This document shows, piece after piece, positions 35,320 through 42,942 of a stretch of DNA of 64,000 bases (within the stretch, counting starts at the first letter, position 1; every line of letters begins with the position of its first letter). The stretch comes from Paenimyroides aestuarii. Lineage in GTDB: Bacteria; Bacteroidota; Bacteroidia; Flavobacteriales; Flavobacteriaceae. The notes under the pieces are model-generated. The model worked only from the letters and a program-made list of their open reading frames with translations. It was not told the DNA's origin and did not search any database. Location: contig NZ_CP102382.1 in the NCBI RefSeq assembly GCF_024628805.1, forward strand, positions 1,984,001 to 2,048,000. Direction: 5' to 3'. The position numbers and the translations under genes are program-made.

Positions 35320-36045
35320 ATGCTTACTAAGAACCAAATCAAATATATAACGCAATTAAAGCAAAAAAAATTTCGCGACACCCACCGTGTTTTTGTAGCT
35401 GAAGGATTCAAGGTTATTACCGAATTGTTGCATTCCAACATAGAATTGGAACAGATTTATACAACGCAACCATTAAAAATCGATGTTTCAAAAGAATTAG
35501 TTACCGAAATATCGGAAGCAGAATTGAAAAAAATATCGTTTTTAACCACACCAAACGAATGCTTGGCTGTTTTTAAAATGAAGAAAGAGGTGTTGCCAGA
35601 ACCCAATGGGTTAAAAGTTGCTTTAGACGATGTGCGCGACCCTGGAAATTTAGGTACCATTATTCGTTTGTGTGATTGGTTTGGTATCACTGACCTAATT
35701 TGTAGCAATGAAACAGTAGATTTTTACAATCCAAAAGTAGTACAAGCAACTATGGGCTCACTAACGCGTGTAAACATTCACTACACCAATTTGGCGAGCT
35801 ATTTAAAGCAAGCCCAAGCAGCTGTTTATGGAACGTTTATGGATGGAACTAATATCTATAAAACCGATTTGCCTACCAACGGAATTATTGTAATGGGCAA
35901 CGAAGCCAACGGAATATCTAAAGAAATTGAGGCCTTGGTGACGGCTAAAATTGCTATTCCACGTTTTGGCGATTTGCAACAAACCGAAAGTTTAAATGTG
36001 GCAACCGCAACTGCTATTGTTTTGAGTGAATTTAAAAGGAACTAG
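35320..36045 (+). CDS. TrmH/SpoU-family RNA 2'-O-methyltransferase
   Basis: 241 residues: an N-terminal substrate-binding domain (about 1-85, with FRDTHRVFVAEGFKVITELL) and a SPOUT knot domain. The three SpoU motifs are visible: DVRDPGNLGTIIRLCDWFG (motif 1, about 106-124), GIIVMGNEANGIS (motif 2, about 188-200) and IPRFGDLQQTESLNVATATAI (motif 3, as IPRFGDLQQ and TESLNVATATAI). It methylates a ribose in rRNA or tRNA; the target is not identifiable. The ATG follows a short AT-rich leader shared with divergent tamL. Confidence 0.9.
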   Translation: MLTKNQIKYITQLKQKKFRDTHRVFVAEGFKVITELLHSNIELEQIYTTQPLKIDVSKELVTEISEAELKKISFLTTPNECLAVFKMKKEVLPEPNGLKVALDDVRDPGNLGTIIRLCDWFGITDLICSNETVDFYNPKVVQATMGSLTRVNIHYTNLASYLKQAQAAVYGTFMDGTNIYKTDLPTNGIIVMGNEANGISKEIEALVTAKIAIPRFGDLQQTESLNVATATAIVLSEFKRN

Positions 36046-36085
36046 ACATTTATTTCATTTTTAATCAATTGAAATAGTGCAATTT

Positions 36086-36237
36086 ATGGATAAAAGTTTG
36101 CTTTTATTGTTAATGTTGTTCTAACAAATGCGTCGAGTTTTCAATATAGAGAATGTTTAAGAGACTTATTGTTGGAAAACAAAGAGGCTTATGGTTTATA
36201 TTTGGAATCAACCAAAGCATTAATTAATAATTTATAA
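36086..36237 (+). pseudogene. Frameshifted small secreted-protein remnant
   Basis: ATG at 36086 starts MDKSLLLLLMLF and hits a stop at 36122. One frame over, reading continues as TNASSFQYRECLRDLLLENK and EAYGLYLESTKALINNL to a stop at 36235-36237. Joined with a single-base shift near 36120, this gives a signal-peptide-like start plus a helical tail of about 45 residues. It may instead be a chance pattern. The 340-bp gap (36046-36385) contains only this and a terminator. Confidence 0.4.
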
Positions 36238-36257
36238 AAATTGTTCCTTGTTAATAA

Positions 36258-36292
36258 TCAAAAAAGCAGTTCGTATTGAACTGCTTTTTTGA
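36258..36292. terminator. Strong terminator before porT/sprT
   Basis: A perfect 15-bp stem centred on AAGCAGTTC / GAACTGCTT with a GTATT loop and T-runs on both strands. Confidence 0.85.
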
Positions 36293-36385
36293 TTTTATAA
36301 CACTTTCAATTTAAGTTAAAAAATGTAAAATTTAGAGTTTAGAATTCCAACCAAATAGAATAATAAACAGATTATTATTAAACTT

Positions 36386-37099
36386 TTAGTGAAACGTAAA
36401 GTTAATAAACAAACCACGTGTTTTCATAGATTCTATATCGCCGGTCCATGGACTGTTTGGATTTTTGTCGCGAATAAGTTCGTCTTGTAAACCAAATACG
36501 CCACGGATGGAAGGTGTAAATTTAAAATGTTCAAAGTATAAATCAACTCCTAAACCTAGTTCGTAATTTGCAGTCCATTTTTTCATTCTAAAACGACCTT
36601 GGTAATTATCATCTTTAGAGGTTTCATTGCTGCTTAAGTTTAATGATTGCGAAATACCTGTTAAGATATACGGACGAATATTTCCAGCTCTCAATGCAGA
36701 AAACTTCAGCAATATGGGAAAATGTATATAAGTTGAAGCTACATCGCGCGTGTTTTGATCAGGGTTGGTAATGTGCGGAAAAATCAATTTTCTGCGGGTG
36801 TAATACAAACCTGGTTCAAATCGCAAATCTAGATATTCCATTAAACGTAAGTTTCCCACCAAACCTACATTAAAACCAGTTGTTGGTTCGACTAAAATTT
36901 CGTTACTTCCATTTTTATCGAGAAAACTTTTAGAATAATCAAACTTAAAATTGTACGAGCTAAATCCTAAATAATATCCGTAATGAACCCTTTGTTGATC
37001 CCATGTTTGCTGGTTTTTGTAGGGATTTTTCCCAAACATGCCTTGTGCAGATAACTGAACCGAAGCGAATAAACAAATGGCAATAAATAAATTTTTCAT
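36386..37099 (-). CDS. porT: Type IX secretion/gliding outer-membrane protein PorT (SprT)
   Basis: 237 residues: signal peptide (ending LSAQ, residues 16-19) and a beta-rich barrel with alternating residues (YGYYLGFSSYNFKFDYSK, FEPGLYYTRRKL, IHFPILLKFSALRAGNIRPYILTGI in parts, RGLFINFTFH at the end). This is the outer-membrane-protein family of PorT/SprT, required for gliding and type IX secretion. The neighbouring ubiE gene (3 bp apart) is the usual partner of sprT in Flavobacterium, which decides the name over a generic porin. Called sprT in F. johnsoniae nomenclature. Confidence 0.85.
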   Translation of the reverse strand: MKNLFIAICLFASVQLSAQGMFGKNPYKNQQTWDQQRVHYGYYLGFSSYNFKFDYSKSFLDKNGSNEILVEPTTGFNVGLVGNLRLMEYLDLRFEPGLYYTRRKLIFPHITNPDQNTRDVASTYIHFPILLKFSALRAGNIRPYILTGISQSLNLSSNETSKDDNYQGRFRMKKWTANYELGLGVDLYFEHFKFTPSIRGVFGLQDELIRDKNPNSPWTGDIESMKTRGLFINFTFH

Positions 37100-37102
37100 A
37101 TT

Positions 37103-37831
37103 TTATTTTGATGCTGAATAAATAGTTGCAACACCCATTGTTTGTGGAGTGTGCTTTACATTTTTAAAACCAACTTTCCGTAAAATGGCATTTAATTCTT
37201 CGCCATAAGGAAAGTTTTTTGCCGATTCTGATAAATATTCGTAGGCTTTTTTGTCTTTAGAAAACATTTTACCCATTAGCGGCATAAAGGTTTTCATATA
37301 AAAATTGTACCCTTGTTTAAACGGAAATTTTGTAGGAACCGAGGTTTCTAAGATAACAAAAATTCCGTTAGGTTTTAAAACGCGAGCAATTTCAGACAAG
37401 CCTTTTTCCAAATTTTCAAAATTGCGTATACCAAAAGCAACGGTAATTGCATCAAAAGTATTGTCTTGAAAAGGTAAATTTTCAGAATCGCCTTGTATCA
37501 TTTCAATTTTGTGATGTAAGGCCAAAGCTTTTACTTTTTCTTTTCCAATTTCTAGCATTCCTGCAGAAAGATCTAAGCCAACAATGCGTTTTGCATTCGA
37601 TTTTGAAAGTAATATAGCCAAATCACCTGTACCGGTGGCGATATCTAGAATTGATTCAGGATTTGTTTCAGAAACCATTTTCAGTACATTTCTTCTCCAT
37701 CCTTGATCAGTTCCCATGGAAATCATTCGGTTTAAACTGTCGTAATTTCCAGAAATTGTATCAAACATTTGCTCAACTTGCTGTTTTTTACCAAGATTAG
37801 AATCTTTATATGGATTGATTTGATCGGCCAT
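37103..37831 (-). CDS. ubiE: Demethylmenaquinone methyltransferase (UbiE/MenG)
   Basis: 242 residues, class I SAM methyltransferase. N-terminal [19 protein letters not shown] and [17 protein letters not shown] (motif I, about 61-77), [20 protein letters not shown] (about 128-147) and NYLMKTF-like [15 protein letters not shown] are the UbiE signature (FDxIAxxYDxxN and RNxxD/E). It methylates demethylmenaquinone in the last step of menaquinone synthesis. First gene of a two-gene transcript with porT. Confidence 0.95.
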   Translation of the reverse strand: MADQINPYKDSNLGKKQQVEQMFDTISGNYDSLNRMISMGTDQGWRRNVLKMVSETNPESILDIATGTGDLAILLSKSNAKRIVGLDLSAGMLEIGKEKVKALALHHKIEMIQGDSENLPFQDNTFDAITVAFGIRNFENLEKGLSEIARVLKPNGIFVILETSVPTKFPFKQGYNFYMKTFMPLMGKMFSKDKKAYEYLSESAKNFPYGEELNAILRKVGFKNVKHTPQTMGVATIYSASK

Positions 37832-37850
37832 TTTTAAATTGAAATTTTTA

Positions 37851-37858
37851 CAAATATA
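37851..37858 (-). promoter_or_regulatory. -7 element of the ubiE-porT operon
   Basis: TATATTTG on the minus strand, a perfect TAnnTTTG 20 bp upstream of the ubiE ATG. Confidence 0.6.
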
Positions 37859-37961
37859 CTTATAATAAAAATAGTATATAAACGTATGGTATCAATTAAT
37901 AGTGAAAAGGACTAAGAAAATTTGCACTAAAGAATTATTAAATGCAGCAATTATCTTTCAG

Positions 37962-38759
37962 CTATTCGATATTAAGGATAACCTTATACCCCTCATAACT
38001 GCGAAGGTTGAAAACAGTACCGTCTTCAAACATTAAATACTGTCCTTTTACTCCAATAATTTTGCCCTTAAAATTTGGTGTTTTGTCTAAATTTAAACTA
38101 GTGCACGATGTCAGGTATTGCTCCACCGGATACGCTAATTCGTACACATTGTGCGCAGTGTTTCGGAAATAGGCATGTACTTCTTCAGGCAAAAGGGCTT
38201 CTATTTTCTTTACTTCTTGGTCTAAATCCACAGAAACAATTTGGTTAAGCACCATTTTTCGCCAGTTGGTTTTATCGGTATAATGCTTTTTTAGGGCTAC
38301 TTCGGTAATTCCGGCTAAATACCTATTGGGAACTTCAACTACCGGAATCGCAGCCGATGCGCCTTGGTCAATCCATCTGGTGGGCACTTGTGTTTTACGG
38401 GTCACACCAATTTTTACATCACTTGCCACAGCCAAATATACAATATGTGGTTGCAATTGAACCTTTTTTTCATATTCTAAGTCGCGATCTTCAATGTCTA
38501 AATGAGCTGTGCTTAGTTCTGGCCGCATAATCCAATCTCCTGCTGCAGCACTTTTCATAAAACAATCATAACAAAAACCTTGTCTAAAAATTTTCTTCTC
38601 TTTTTTGCAATTCAAACATTGGTAGCCAACATGTTGAATTTCAATGTCTTTATAAATAATTTGATTGATATGAATAAAAGCCTGGTCAAAAACCAAGTAA
38701 TATTGTATAGGATTTGCTAATTCGGTATGCATTTTATTCAAAACTCCTTCGTATTGCAT
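37962..38759 (-). CDS. DUF2797 family protein
   Basis: 265 residues from MQYEGVLNKMHTELA; the longer frame runs toward the divergent gene. A zinc-finger-like Cys set (CLNCKKEKKIFRQGFCYDCF, about 48-67) and a central block (LAVASDVKIGVTRKTQVPTRWIDQ, as LAVASDVKIGVT and RKTQVPTRWIDQGA) mark DUF2797. The function is not established; the middle block resembles GIY-YIG nuclease-like or tRNA-related domains only loosely. Divergent from the GH3 gene 80 bp away, a pair I associate with Flavobacteriaceae. Confidence 0.8.
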   Translation of the reverse strand: MQYEGVLNKMHTELANPIQYYLVFDQAFIHINQIIYKDIEIQHVGYQCLNCKKEKKIFRQGFCYDCFMKSAAAGDWIMRPELSTAHLDIEDRDLEYEKKVQLQPHIVYLAVASDVKIGVTRKTQVPTRWIDQGASAAIPVVEVPNRYLAGITEVALKKHYTDKTNWRKMVLNQIVSVDLDQEVKKIEALLPEEVHAYFRNTAHNVYELAYPVEQYLTSCTSLNLDKTPNFKGKIIGVKGQYLMFEDGTVFNLRSYEGYKVILNIE

Positions 38760-38838
38760 AAGATTTTTTATATTTTTGAATGAATTGTAAAAGTACAAAG
38801 TAAATAGAATACTTTGCAGTTTGCGCAATTAAAAAATC

Positions 38839-40353
38839 ATGGCATTATCAATTATCAACTCTATTGTTTCGTGGATTTTAAAAAAACGGATACATCAAAT
38901 AGAACTATTTATTAAGTATCCCCACGATGTGCAAAACGAATTGCTGTTGCAACTAATTCAACGGGCAAAATTTACCGAAATAGGGAAGAAGTACGATTTT
39001 TCTTCGATTTTCAGCTACAGCCAATTTGCTGAGCGCGTTCCGGTTTCAACCTATGAAGAAGTGGAACCGCTTATAGAACGCAGTAGAAAAGGTGAAAACA
39101 ACATTTATTGGCCCGAACCAATTAGATATTTTGCAAAATCGAGCGGTACCACCAATGCCAAAAGTAAATTTATACCCGTTAGTACCGATGCTCTAGAAAA
39201 TTGCCATTACAAAGCGGGGAAAGATATGCTGTGTTTGTATTTAAACAATAACGAAGATTCGCAACTTTTTACAGGAAAAAGCCTTCGTTTAGGCGGAAGT
39301 AAACAGCTTTATGCAGACAATAACACGATTTTTGGTGATCTTTCGGCTATTTTAATTGATAATTTACCTTTTTGGGCAGAATTGAGTTCCACACCAAACA
39401 GCAAAGTTTCATTAATGAGCGAATGGAACGAAAAAATGAAAGCCATTGTAAAAGAAACCAAAAACGAGAATGTTACCAGTTTATTAGGCGTACCTTCGTG
39501 GCTATTGGTTTTGCTGAACAATGTGATGCAAGACGTTAATAAATCTAGTTTGCTTGAAATTTGGCCCAATGCCGAAGTGTATTTTCACGGCGGAATCAGT
39601 TTTGAACCCTATCGCGAACAGTATCAAAAGCTTTTTCCTAAAGAAAATTTTCGTTTTTATGAAAACTATAATGCTTCCGAAGGATTTTTTGCCATTCAAG
39701 ACCGCAATAATGCAAATGATATGCTGCTCATGTTAGATTATGGAATTTTCTATGAATTTATTCCAATGGATACATTTGCAACATCTCACCAAAAAACTGT
39801 ATCTTTAGCCGATGTTCAAATGAATAAAAGCTATGCGGTGGTTATTACAACCAATTCGGGTTTATGGCGCTATTTAATAGGAGATACTGTTCGGTTTACT
39901 TCATTAAATCCGTATCGAATAAAAATCACGGGACGCACCAAGCATTACATTAATGTTTTTGGCGAAGAATTAATGATTGAAAATACCGACAAAGCGCTCG
40001 CAATAACAGCAAATGAATTTCAGGTTGATATTGTAGAATACACAGTTGCGCCGGTTTTTATGGAAGGAAAAGAAAAAGGAGCGCATGAATGGATGATCGA
40101 GTTTAAAAAGAATCCATCTGATTTAAAAGCATTTGCAAAACGATTAGATGAAAACATACAAAGCATTAATTCTGATTACGAAGCCAAGCGTTACAACAGT
40201 ATGACACTTAACGAATTAAAGTTAAACGTAGCAAAGCCAAACCTTTTTCATTTGTGGTTAAGCAAACAAGACAAGTTGGGCGGACAAAATAAAATTCCCC
40301 GTTTGTCTAACGATCGCTCTTATTTGGAACAATTAAAAACATTGAATAATTAA
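38839..40353 (+). CDS. GH3 family acyl-acid-amido synthetase-like protein
   Basis: 504 residues of the ANL-type adenylating superfamily in the version named after plant auxin-responsive GH3. Visible motifs are FAKSSGTTNAKSKFIPVS (phosphate loop, about 95-112), FYENYNASEGFFAIQD (about 272-287), YLIGDTVRFTSLNPYRIKITGRTKHYIN (as YLIGDTVRFTS and IKITGRTKHYIN, about 345-370). Plant members link amino acids to acyl acids; the bacterial substrate is unknown. No signal peptide, so cytoplasmic. Followed after 15 bp by a SecB-like gene. Confidence 0.88.
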   Translation: MALSIINSIVSWILKKRIHQIELFIKYPHDVQNELLLQLIQRAKFTEIGKKYDFSSIFSYSQFAERVPVSTYEEVEPLIERSRKGENNIYWPEPIRYFAKSSGTTNAKSKFIPVSTDALENCHYKAGKDMLCLYLNNNEDSQLFTGKSLRLGGSKQLYADNNTIFGDLSAILIDNLPFWAELSSTPNSKVSLMSEWNEKMKAIVKETKNENVTSLLGVPSWLLVLLNNVMQDVNKSSLLEIWPNAEVYFHGGISFEPYREQYQKLFPKENFRFYENYNASEGFFAIQDRNNANDMLLMLDYGIFYEFIPMDTFATSHQKTVSLADVQMNKSYAVVITTNSGLWRYLIGDTVRFTSLNPYRIKITGRTKHYINVFGEELMIENTDKALAITANEFQVDIVEYTVAPVFMEGKEKGAHEWMIEFKKNPSDLKAFAKRLDENIQSINSDYEAKRYNSMTLNELKLNVAKPNLFHLWLSKQDKLGGQNKIPRLSNDRSYLEQLKTLNN

Positions 40354-40368
40354 TAGTAAATAAATAAT

Positions 40369-40812
40369 ATGAATGAACAACCAGTAAATATTAATTTCAG
40401 ATTAATTAATATTACAACAGAAGAGTTTAAAGTAAATGAAACAGAAACAGAAAACGGAACTTTAGATTTAAATTTTGATTTTCAATTTGGCGTTAATAAT
40501 GAAAAACACTTTGTGAAAACCATTGCTAAATTCAAATTTTTATTAGATAAAGTAGAAGTGATGGATGTGGCTGTTTCTTGCGAATTTGAATTTGAACCAA
40601 CCGGATGGCAGTTTTTTGTTAAAGGCGAACAATTAATTTTACCTAAAGGATTATTGCAAGAATTGGCAATGTTTACTATGCACACCACTCGCGGTGTATT
40701 GCATTCAAAAACAGAAGGTCATAAATACAACCGCTTATTTATACCAATGATTGGCGGCGAATTTATAAAGCAAGATTTAGCAATTCCGTTAAACCCAACA
40801 ACGGTTAACTAA
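40369..40812 (+). CDS. SecB-like fold hypothetical protein
   Basis: 147 residues, no signal peptide. The beta-strand pattern followed by a long C-terminal helix region (LPKGLLQELAMFTMHTTRGV, about 98-117) resembles the SecB chaperone fold and small SecB-like toxin-antitoxin chaperones, by eye only. It is in the same direction as GH3 with a 15-bp gap, ending at a terminator. No partner toxin lies nearby. Function not assigned. Confidence 0.65.
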   Translation: MNEQPVNINFRLINITTEEFKVNETETENGTLDLNFDFQFGVNNEKHFVKTIAKFKFLLDKVEVMDVAVSCEFEFEPTGWQFFVKGEQLILPKGLLQELAMFTMHTTRGVLHSKTEGHKYNRLFIPMIGGEFIKQDLAIPLNPTTVN

Positions 40813-40818
40813 AGATTA

Positions 40819-40852
40819 AAAATCCGTCTTAACAAATTTTAAGACGGATTTT
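40819..40852. terminator. Bidirectional terminator between convergent genes
   Basis: AAAATCCGTCTTAA pairs perfectly with TTAAGACGGATTTT (14 bp, 6-nt loop), with T-runs on both sides. Confidence 0.9.
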
Positions 40853-41710
40853 TTATAATTCACTAATTTCCAATTCAATATCGTGTAAAAATATTTCGTC
40901 GAAGCGTTCAATATACGGTTCGTTCAATTTATCATTTTGTAGGTACAGTTCTTTTGCCTTTAAAAAATGCTGTTTTGCTTTTTCGGTATTGTTTTTTAAC
41001 ACATAAATCTGTCCGGCATAAAAATTCAATTCAGCTTTCACACTATAGGGCATCGCTAATTGTTCTTCTAAATAGTAAAGCGATTTATCAAAATCATTCA
41101 ATTTAAAATAGCACCGTGCCAAATAGAAATTACTTAAAAAATCGTCTTTTGGATCAGCACCTTGTTCTTTAAGCAGAGTAAACAAATAATTAAAGGTTTC
41201 AATTGCTTGTTTGTATTCCCCCAATTGATAGTATGCTTGCGCTTTTAAAAGTAAACACGATTCGCCATGACACGCTTTGTAGGGTAATTTACTAATTTCA
41301 ATTACTTTATCCACATCTTTAATGGTGCTTTCATAATCGCGGTAAAAATACAACATACTCCACGCTTTGTATTCCAATGCGGCTGTTTTTCCGTTTGTTG
41401 TATCAATCTTTACAGCTTTGTTAAGCATTTCCATAGCCTTTATGTGTTCCCCTGCTTTTTTATAAGAATATGATGCCCGCTCCATATACTCCACATGATC
41501 AGGAACGGCCATTAAAGCACTGTCTTTGTATGTTCGATGCATTTCCGAAGTTTGATAAACAGTTTGTGATAAATCATGGTATTTATCAGCCAACTTCATA
41601 CGTTCTTCTTTTGATAAATGAGAAAACGGATTGGATTCCTGAGAATACAAAGAATGGCAAAATCCTATAAAAATTAAAATATTGTATAAAACGAATTTAT
41701 TTAAGGCCAT
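40853..41710 (-). CDS. Secreted tetratricopeptide-repeat protein
   Basis: 285 residues: a signal peptide (hydrophobic 8-20, ending SLYSQ) and about five TPR-type helix pairs between 70 and 260 (e.g. ASYSYKKAGEHIKAMEMLNKAVKI as two pieces, AQAYYQLGEYKQAIETFNYL, LARCYFKLNDFDKSLYYLEEQ in two pieces, FYAGQIYVLKNNTEKAKQHF). It is a periplasmic scaffold by family. Its start overlaps the stop of the upstream gene by 10 bp, so the two are translationally coupled. Specific role unknown. Confidence 0.8.
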   Translation of the reverse strand: MALNKFVLYNILIFIGFCHSLYSQESNPFSHLSKEERMKLADKYHDLSQTVYQTSEMHRTYKDSALMAVPDHVEYMERASYSYKKAGEHIKAMEMLNKAVKIDTTNGKTAALEYKAWSMLYFYRDYESTIKDVDKVIEISKLPYKACHGESCLLLKAQAYYQLGEYKQAIETFNYLFTLLKEQGADPKDDFLSNFYLARCYFKLNDFDKSLYYLEEQLAMPYSVKAELNFYAGQIYVLKNNTEKAKQHFLKAKELYLQNDKLNEPYIERFDEIFLHDIELEISEL

Positions 41711-42780
41711 ACTTCGGTTATTTTTCCATTAGTAACTTTAAACATTAAAAAACGATGTGTATCTGTCTGAATTTTTTCAGGAAGATTCCATTCGGTTATT
41801 TTACTTATTTCTTGTATTAAATGCTTGATTAAATCTGGATTGTACGATGCTGACTGATAATTCGTGTCCATTTGTTCTAAACCAAATCTTCCCACTTTTC
41901 CTTCGCAATTTATGGCAAAATGTATGGTTATAAATCCATTTCCTTTTGTTGTTGGAGCATCTTTAATTAATCGTTTTAATAAAGCATTATTGCCATTTGT
42001 ATATTTAATGTCAGGTTCATAGTTATAATATTCATAAGGGCGACGATCCCAACACATTTTAAAATTTGATGAATTAATCTCTTGGTTTTTGGCAGAATTT
42101 AATGTGTAAACATCAACATTTTTTTTAGTCTCGGCATAATGAACAAAAGAAAATTTGTCTTTTTGAAGATTTGTTAACTGATACCAACGATTGTTAAGGT
42201 TTAATTCACCATCATAAAAACTAAAGAAAACTTTATTGTCAACCAGTTGAAAAGCAATGTTTTTAATTTCTTTTTCAGTGAAAAGTATCGTATTATTTAA
42301 AGTGTAAGTATACGTGATTTCTACATTCAATGAATCTAAAAAATAAATTTCGCGCTGTATTTTTAAATCCCGATTAGGAATCATTGCTACCTTATCTAAT
42401 TCAGTTGTATATCTTTTGCCTTTAATTTCTCTCACTTGATCAATTGTAAACTCAGAATTTTCTACTTTAAAATAATGATAATCTTGTTTGTATTCATCTG
42501 AAGTGTAGTAAAGAGATATTTTGTTATCTGTAACAATCAATTTTGTTTTTATGCCCAATGTATCCTTTTCAAAACTATGTGATGGCAATGCACTGTATCG
42601 ACTTTCATCATTTGAAAAAAAATAGAGTGAATCGTTTTTCTTTTTTGAAAATGCTAAATATGCTGTATTAAAATCTTCATTTCGATACCCCGCAACATAC
42701 AGATCATTTTCGGTTTTGGTTTGTGCCTGGGAAAAAGTGATCGACAAGCAGGAAAGAAAAAGTACTAGTGTTTTTATCAT
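41701..42780 (-). CDS. Hypothetical secreted protein with TonB-C-like end
   Basis: 359 residues: signal peptide (ending FSQAQ, about 16-20), a beta-rich middle I do not recognise, and a last 75 residues (GFITIHFAINCEGKVGRFGL ... ITEWNLPEK) that resemble the C-terminal domain of TonB-type proteins, where a short periplasmic domain carries a conserved G-x-V pattern. No membrane anchor apart from the signal peptide is visible. First gene of a two-gene unit with the TPR protein, with a 10-bp overlap. Confidence 0.7.
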   Translation of the reverse strand: MIKTLVLFLSCLSITFSQAQTKTENDLYVAGYRNEDFNTAYLAFSKKKNDSLYFFSNDESRYSALPSHSFEKDTLGIKTKLIVTDNKISLYYTSDEYKQDYHYFKVENSEFTIDQVREIKGKRYTTELDKVAMIPNRDLKIQREIYFLDSLNVEITYTYTLNNTILFTEKEIKNIAFQLVDNKVFFSFYDGELNLNNRWYQLTNLQKDKFSFVHYAETKKNVDVYTLNSAKNQEINSSNFKMCWDRRPYEYYNYEPDIKYTNGNNALLKRLIKDAPTTKGNGFITIHFAINCEGKVGRFGLEQMDTNYQSASYNPDLIKHLIQEISKITEWNLPEKIQTDTHRFLMFKVTNGKITEVWP

Positions 42781-42885
42781 TTTTTGTATTTAAGTGTTTC
42801 CACGAAAATAGCAAGTAAAGAGAGAAAGAAATTTATTTTAACAAAAAAATAAGTTTTTTTCGGAACAAAAAAGCAAAATAGCCCT

Positions 42886-42917
42886 AAAAAAGTACAGCCA
42901 GTTTTATTAACTGGCTG
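42886..42917 (-). terminator. Terminator of purL
   Basis: CAGCCAGTT / AACTGGCTG, a 9-bp stem with a TTATT loop, followed on the minus strand by six T. Confidence 0.8.
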
Positions 42918-42942
42918 CATTTCTAACTTATTAATTGATAAT

